This document shows, one piece after another, positions 60,472 to 64,000 of a DNA stretch of 64,000 nt. The DNA is from Akkermansiaceae bacterium. GTDB lineage: Bacteria; Verrucomicrobiota; Verrucomicrobiia; Verrucomicrobiales; Akkermansiaceae. A program made the translations under genes and the position numbers. Position 1 is the first letter of the stretch. Each line of letters opens with the position of its first letter. The notes under the pieces are model-generated. The model was not told the origin of the DNA. It was given only the letters and a program-made list of their open reading frames with translations, and made no database searches. Location of the stretch: NCBI GenBank assembly GCA_903934285.1, contig CAIZNN010000181.1, positions 48,765 to 112,764 on the forward strand. Direction: 5' to 3'.

Positions 60472-60579
60472 AGACAGCAGACCGCTGCGCTGCCAGACAG
60501 AAGACAGAAGACCGGACGCAGCGGCATCTCTTTCTCTTTTCTTCTGTCTTCTGTCTGGCAGCGCAGCGATCTGCTGTCT
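60472..60579. repeat. 40-bp near-perfect inverted repeat (1 mismatch, 28-nt loop) between hisS and aspS
   Basis: Arms 60472-60511 and 60540-60579: AGACAGCAGA(C/T)CGCTGCGCTGCCAGACAGAAGACAGAAGA. Confidence 0.93.
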
Positions 60580-60630
60580 CTTCCCTGATAACTTCCAACA
60601 TCTAACAGCCAACCCGTAACCGAGCCCCCC

Positions 60631-62478
60631 ATGCGCACCCACCACTGCAACCAACTCCGCGAATCCCACATCGGCCAAACCGTGACCCTCATCGGCTGGG
60701 TGAATTCCGCCCGCGATCATGGCGGCGTCATCTTCATCGACCTGCGTGACCGCGAGGGCCTCACCCAGTGCGTGTTCCGGCCCGAGACCCCCGAGAATCT
60801 CGGGCCTGAGGCCGCTGCGGCGCATCAACAGGCGTTTGTCACGTCCCACAGCCTGCGCGAGGAAGACGTCGTCCAAGTCGTCGGCATGGTCTCCCACCGG
60901 CTCGAAGGGACCGTCAACGACCGGCTGCCAACCGGCGCGATCGAGGTGGTCGTCAGCCATCTGCGGATTGTCAACAAGGCCGACGTGCTGCCGTTCCAAC
61001 TCGACAAGGAGTTGTCTAACGAAGACATGCGGATGAAATACCGCTATCTGGATCTGCGTCGCGCGCGCATGAGCCGCAACATCCGCCAGCGCCACACCAT
61101 CACCTCCGCCGCCCGCCGCTTCCTCGACGACGCCGGGTTTTATGAGGTCGAAACCCCGATTCTATCCAACCCCACGCCCGAGGGGGCGCGCGATTTCCTG
61201 GTCCCCTCGCGCCTCAACCCGGGGCGCTTTTACGCCCTGCCGCAGGCGCCCCAACAATACAAGCAACTGCTGATGGTGGCCGGCTTGGAGAAATATTTCC
61301 AAATTGCCCGGTGTTTCCGTGACGAGGACCTGCGCGCCGACCGGCAACCTGAGTTCACCCAGATCGATATCGAGGCGAGCTTCATCGGCCAGGATGATAT
61401 CATCACCCTCGTCGAAGGCTTGCTCGGTGCCATGTTCAAGGCCGGGCTCGATGTCGACGTGCCGCTACACTTCCCGCAGTTGACCTATCGCGAGGCGATG
61501 GACACCTATGGTTCGGACAAGCCGGACACCCGCTATGACATGAAAATCATTGATCTGGCAGACATCTTTGCCAGCACCGAGTTCAAGATCTTCCGCGGCA
61601 CGCTCGATGGCGGCGGGGTCGTGCGCGCCATCAACGCCAAGGGTTTTGCCGGCATCACCACCGGCCAGATGAACCGCCTCAATGAGATCGCCATCCAGGC
61701 CGGCCTGCCCGTCAAGACACTCGCCTTCATCAAATGTGAGGGCGGCGAATACAAAAGCCCGCTGTGGAAATTCTTCACCGGCACCGAGCAGCAAGCCATC
61801 ATTTCCAAGCTCATCATCGAGGAAGGCGACATCGTGTTCTTCGGCGCCGGGACGCTCGACACCGTCTCCACCATCCTCGGCCGCACCCGCACCGAGATCG
61901 CCAGCATGATGGAACTGAACAAAAACTCGACCGCCTTCAACTTCCTGTGGGTGGTGGATTTCCCCTTGCTCGCGCACGACGAGGACACCGGCGGTTGGGG
62001 CGCGGTCCATCATCCCTTCACCCGCCCCCATCCGGACGACCTGGAGTTGTTAGATGCGGGCGCCTATGACAAGGTCCGTGCGGTCGCCTATGATGTGGTG
62101 CTCAACGGCTACGAACTGGGCGGCGGCTCGATCCGGATTCACGAAAAAGACCTCCAGGCCAAAATGTTCCAAGTCCTCGGCGTCGGCCCGGAGGAACAGC
62201 AAATCAAGTTCGGCCATCTGTTGGATGCCTTCCGCTTCGGCGCCCCGCCACACGGCGGGTTGGCCCTCGGCTTGGATCGCATTGCCATGTTGATCGCCGG
62301 CGAAGACAGCATCCGCGAGGTCATCGCCTTCCCGAAAAACAACAAGGGCGCCGACCTCATGTCCCACAGCCCGTGCCACATCGAAACCAAATTGCTGCGC
62401 GAGGTGTATGTCCAATCGACTTGGAAAGACCCCAAACACGCCGCCGATAAGGCCGCGCTCCCCCCGCTGGCAGATTGA
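60631..62478 (+). CDS. aspS: Aspartyl-tRNA synthetase
   Basis: VTLIGWVNSARDHGGVIFIDLRDREGLTQCVF, MKYRYLDLRRARMSRNI, GARDFLVPSRLNPGRFYALPQAPQQYKQLLMV. Confidence 0.96.
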   Translation: MRTHHCNQLRESHIGQTVTLIGWVNSARDHGGVIFIDLRDREGLTQCVFRPETPENLGPEAAAAHQQAFVTSHSLREEDVVQVVGMVSHRLEGTVNDRLPTGAIEVVVSHLRIVNKADVLPFQLDKELSNEDMRMKYRYLDLRRARMSRNIRQRHTITSAARRFLDDAGFYEVETPILSNPTPEGARDFLVPSRLNPGRFYALPQAPQQYKQLLMVAGLEKYFQIARCFRDEDLRADRQPEFTQIDIEASFIGQDDIITLVEGLLGAMFKAGLDVDVPLHFPQLTYREAMDTYGSDKPDTRYDMKIIDLADIFASTEFKIFRGTLDGGGVVRAINAKGFAGITTGQMNRLNEIAIQAGLPVKTLAFIKCEGGEYKSPLWKFFTGTEQQAIISKLIIEEGDIVFFGAGTLDTVSTILGRTRTEIASMMELNKNSTAFNFLWVVDFPLLAHDEDTGGWGAVHHPFTRPHPDDLELLDAGAYDKVRAVAYDVVLNGYELGGGSIRIHEKDLQAKMFQVLGVGPEEQQIKFGHLLDAFRFGAPPHGGLALGLDRIAMLIAGEDSIREVIAFPKNNKGADLMSHSPCHIETKLLREVYVQSTWKDPKHAADKAALPPLAD

Positions 62479-62530
62479 GTGTGGAGCCTCAGACATCCTG
62501 GCGAGTGCCTGGAAATGTGCCCCATTGAAT

Positions 62531-62573
62531 CCGGGCAAGATGCCCGGACCACCGTGGCGCGGGCATCCTGCCC
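62531..62573. repeat. Paired-palindrome dispersed repeat, second copy (CCGGGCAAGATGCCCGGACCACCG...GGGCATCCTGCCCG)
   Basis: Aligns with 37729-37776. Confidence 0.8.
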
Positions 62574-62619
62574 GCCGCCTGACTTGTCGGACTTGTCTGA
62601 CTTGTCGCCAAATGCCCGC

Positions 62620-63801
62620 CTACCGCTCCTTCACCAGCGCCGCGGCGTAGAACCCGTCAAACCCGCTGGCGGCCGGCGACACCGGCCGCTCCTCTAACAA
62701 GCGGAACCCGCCCTTTGCCAGCAACCCATCCACAGCCGCCCGGTTTTCCGAGGGCAGAATCGAGCAAGTCGCGTACACCAGGCGCCCGCCCGGCTTGAGC
62801 ATCGCCGGATACCTGTCTAACAAATCCGCCTGGATCCCGCGCAACCGCTCGAGTTGCGCGGGTTTGAGGCGCCATTTGAGGTCCGGCTGGCGTTTCAAGG
62901 TGCCCAGTCCGGAACACGGCGCATCAATCAGCAAACGGTCGGCCACCTCGGCAAAATCCGCGGCGGTGGCAGCCGTGATCGCCTTGGATTTCACACAGCT
63001 GGCACCGGCACGCTTGGCGCGGCGTTCGAGTTCGACGAGTTTCCTGGCATCCACATCCATCCCGAAGACGCGGCCCTCGTTGCCCATCAGTGCGGCCAGA
63101 TGCAACGATTTGCCGCCAGCGCCGGAACACGCGTCGATGATGCGCTCGCCGGGTTGCGGATCTAACAACGGGGCGATCATCTGCGAGCCCGCGTCCTGGA
63201 TTTCCACCCGGCCATCGAGCCGCATCGCCTTGGGCAGGGATTTGCCGGCGGCCAGCACCAGCGCCTCCGGCAAACCGGGCACGGCACTGGCCTCGATGTT
63301 AGACGCGGCCAGCCAGGCGGTGACCTCCTCGCGGGTGGTTTTGAGCGTGTTGACGCGCAGAAAAACCGACGCGCGCTGGTTGAGGGCGGCCAGTTCGGCG
63401 CCCCAGGCCGCGCCGAGTTCCGCCTCGCCGAGCGCGTCGAGCCAATCCGGAATCGATTCGCGCACCGCCCGCGGCTGCGTGGCGAGTTGCGTCTCGCGGG
63501 CGGCCATCTCCGCCGCGGCGGCACCCCGATAGATCCACCACTCCGGAAGGTCGTAGCCCATGCGCACCCATTGCGCGGCGCACAGCGCGGTGGTTTCCTC
63601 GCTGTCCGCTAGAAATCCCAACACCCGCCGCCAGCGCGCCACTTCAAACACCGTCTCGGCTATGAACCCACGGTCGCGCTTGCCCCACTTCGGGTTGTCC
63701 TCAAACGCCTCCGCCAAGGCATGGTCGAGCACGCGATGCTCGCGAAACACGGACTTGGCGATGGCAGAAGCGGCTTCTGCAAGGAGGCGGTGCATTTTCA
63801 T
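62620..63801 (-). CDS. RsmB/NOP2/Sun-family rRNA methyltransferase
   Basis: FLRVNTLKTTREEVTAWL, QDAGSQMIAPLLDPQPGERIIDACSGAGGKSLHLAALMGNEG, DAPCSGLGTLKRQPDLKW. Confidence 0.94.
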   Translation of the reverse strand: MKMHRLLAEAASAIAKSVFREHRVLDHALAEAFEDNPKWGKRDRGFIAETVFEVARWRRVLGFLADSEETTALCAAQWVRMGYDLPEWWIYRGAAAAEMAARETQLATQPRAVRESIPDWLDALGEAELGAAWGAELAALNQRASVFLRVNTLKTTREEVTAWLAASNIEASAVPGLPEALVLAAGKSLPKAMRLDGRVEIQDAGSQMIAPLLDPQPGERIIDACSGAGGKSLHLAALMGNEGRVFGMDVDARKLVELERRAKRAGASCVKSKAITAATAADFAEVADRLLIDAPCSGLGTLKRQPDLKWRLKPAQLERLRGIQADLLDRYPAMLKPGGRLVYATCSILPSENRAAVDGLLAKGGFRLLEERPVSPAASGFDGFYAAALVKER

Positions 63802-63860
63802 GGGCGCGGAGCATCACCCACATTTCACGCCTTGGCAAATCAAACGATGCACCGAGGCAT

Positions 63861-63986
63861 GGGTCATGGGTCATGGGTCATGGGTCATGGGTCATGGGTC
63901 ATGGGTCATGGGTCATGGGTCATGGGTCATGGGTCATGGGGCATGGGGCATGGGGCATGGGGCATGGGGCATGGGGCCTGGGGCAT
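63861..63986. repeat. 7-bp tandem array: GGGTCAT x11 then GGGGCAT-type x7
   Basis: Counted directly, one GGGGCCT variant; upstream of the rRNA methyltransferase. Confidence 0.93.
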
Positions 63987-64000
63987 GGCCCAACGGGCCA

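Noticed and set aside
63861-63986. Tandem heptamers as a possible CRISPR array
   Set aside because: No spacers; pure direct tandem repeats without unique intervening sequence.

Overview
This GC-rich 64 kb window looks like chromosomal DNA of a Verrucomicrobia-type bacterium (lineage inferred from gene content and style, not tested). Minus-strand 0-17 kb is a polysaccharide/nucleotide-sugar locus: GT2, FAD oxidoreductase, TIM-barrel isomerase, NAD-epimerase, VTT membrane protein, UDP-HexNAc dehydrogenase, cysN/cysD/cysC, WecG/TagA GT, a cytidylyltransferase-GHMP kinase fusion, DegT aminotransferase and glf. It is headed by a GbsR/MarR-like regulator overlapping an RfaH/NusG-like antiterminator, and it contains two identical 21-nt copies of an E. 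coli ops/JUMPstart-like element (GGCGGTAGCGT core) in transcription-unit leaders. Further right are speA, a PII protein, a REP-associated tyrosine transposase, mnmA, the yidC/yidD/rnpA/rpmH block, and a four-gene ATGA-coupled redox operon (Cys-rich propeller, PhnD-like binding protein, polyferredoxin, NapH-like membrane ferredoxin). Then come sdhC-sdhA without an adjacent sdhB, an FGGY kinase/deoC pair, a PaeR7I/XhoI-type restriction-modification system next to an unannotated BsuBI/PstI-like REase remnant, an SDR/GH100-like/GT4/PIG-L cluster, a MoxR-DUF58-BatA-E operon with a KKDD/KDQ repeat tract, and housekeeping genes (hisS, aspS, RsmB-like). Intergenic DNA holds several paired-palindrome elements, a 40-bp inverted repeat between hisS and aspS, and short 7-, 9- and 17-bp tandem arrays. 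No rRNA, tRNA or CRISPR array was recognised. All family calls are by eye from the supplied translations; no database search was run.
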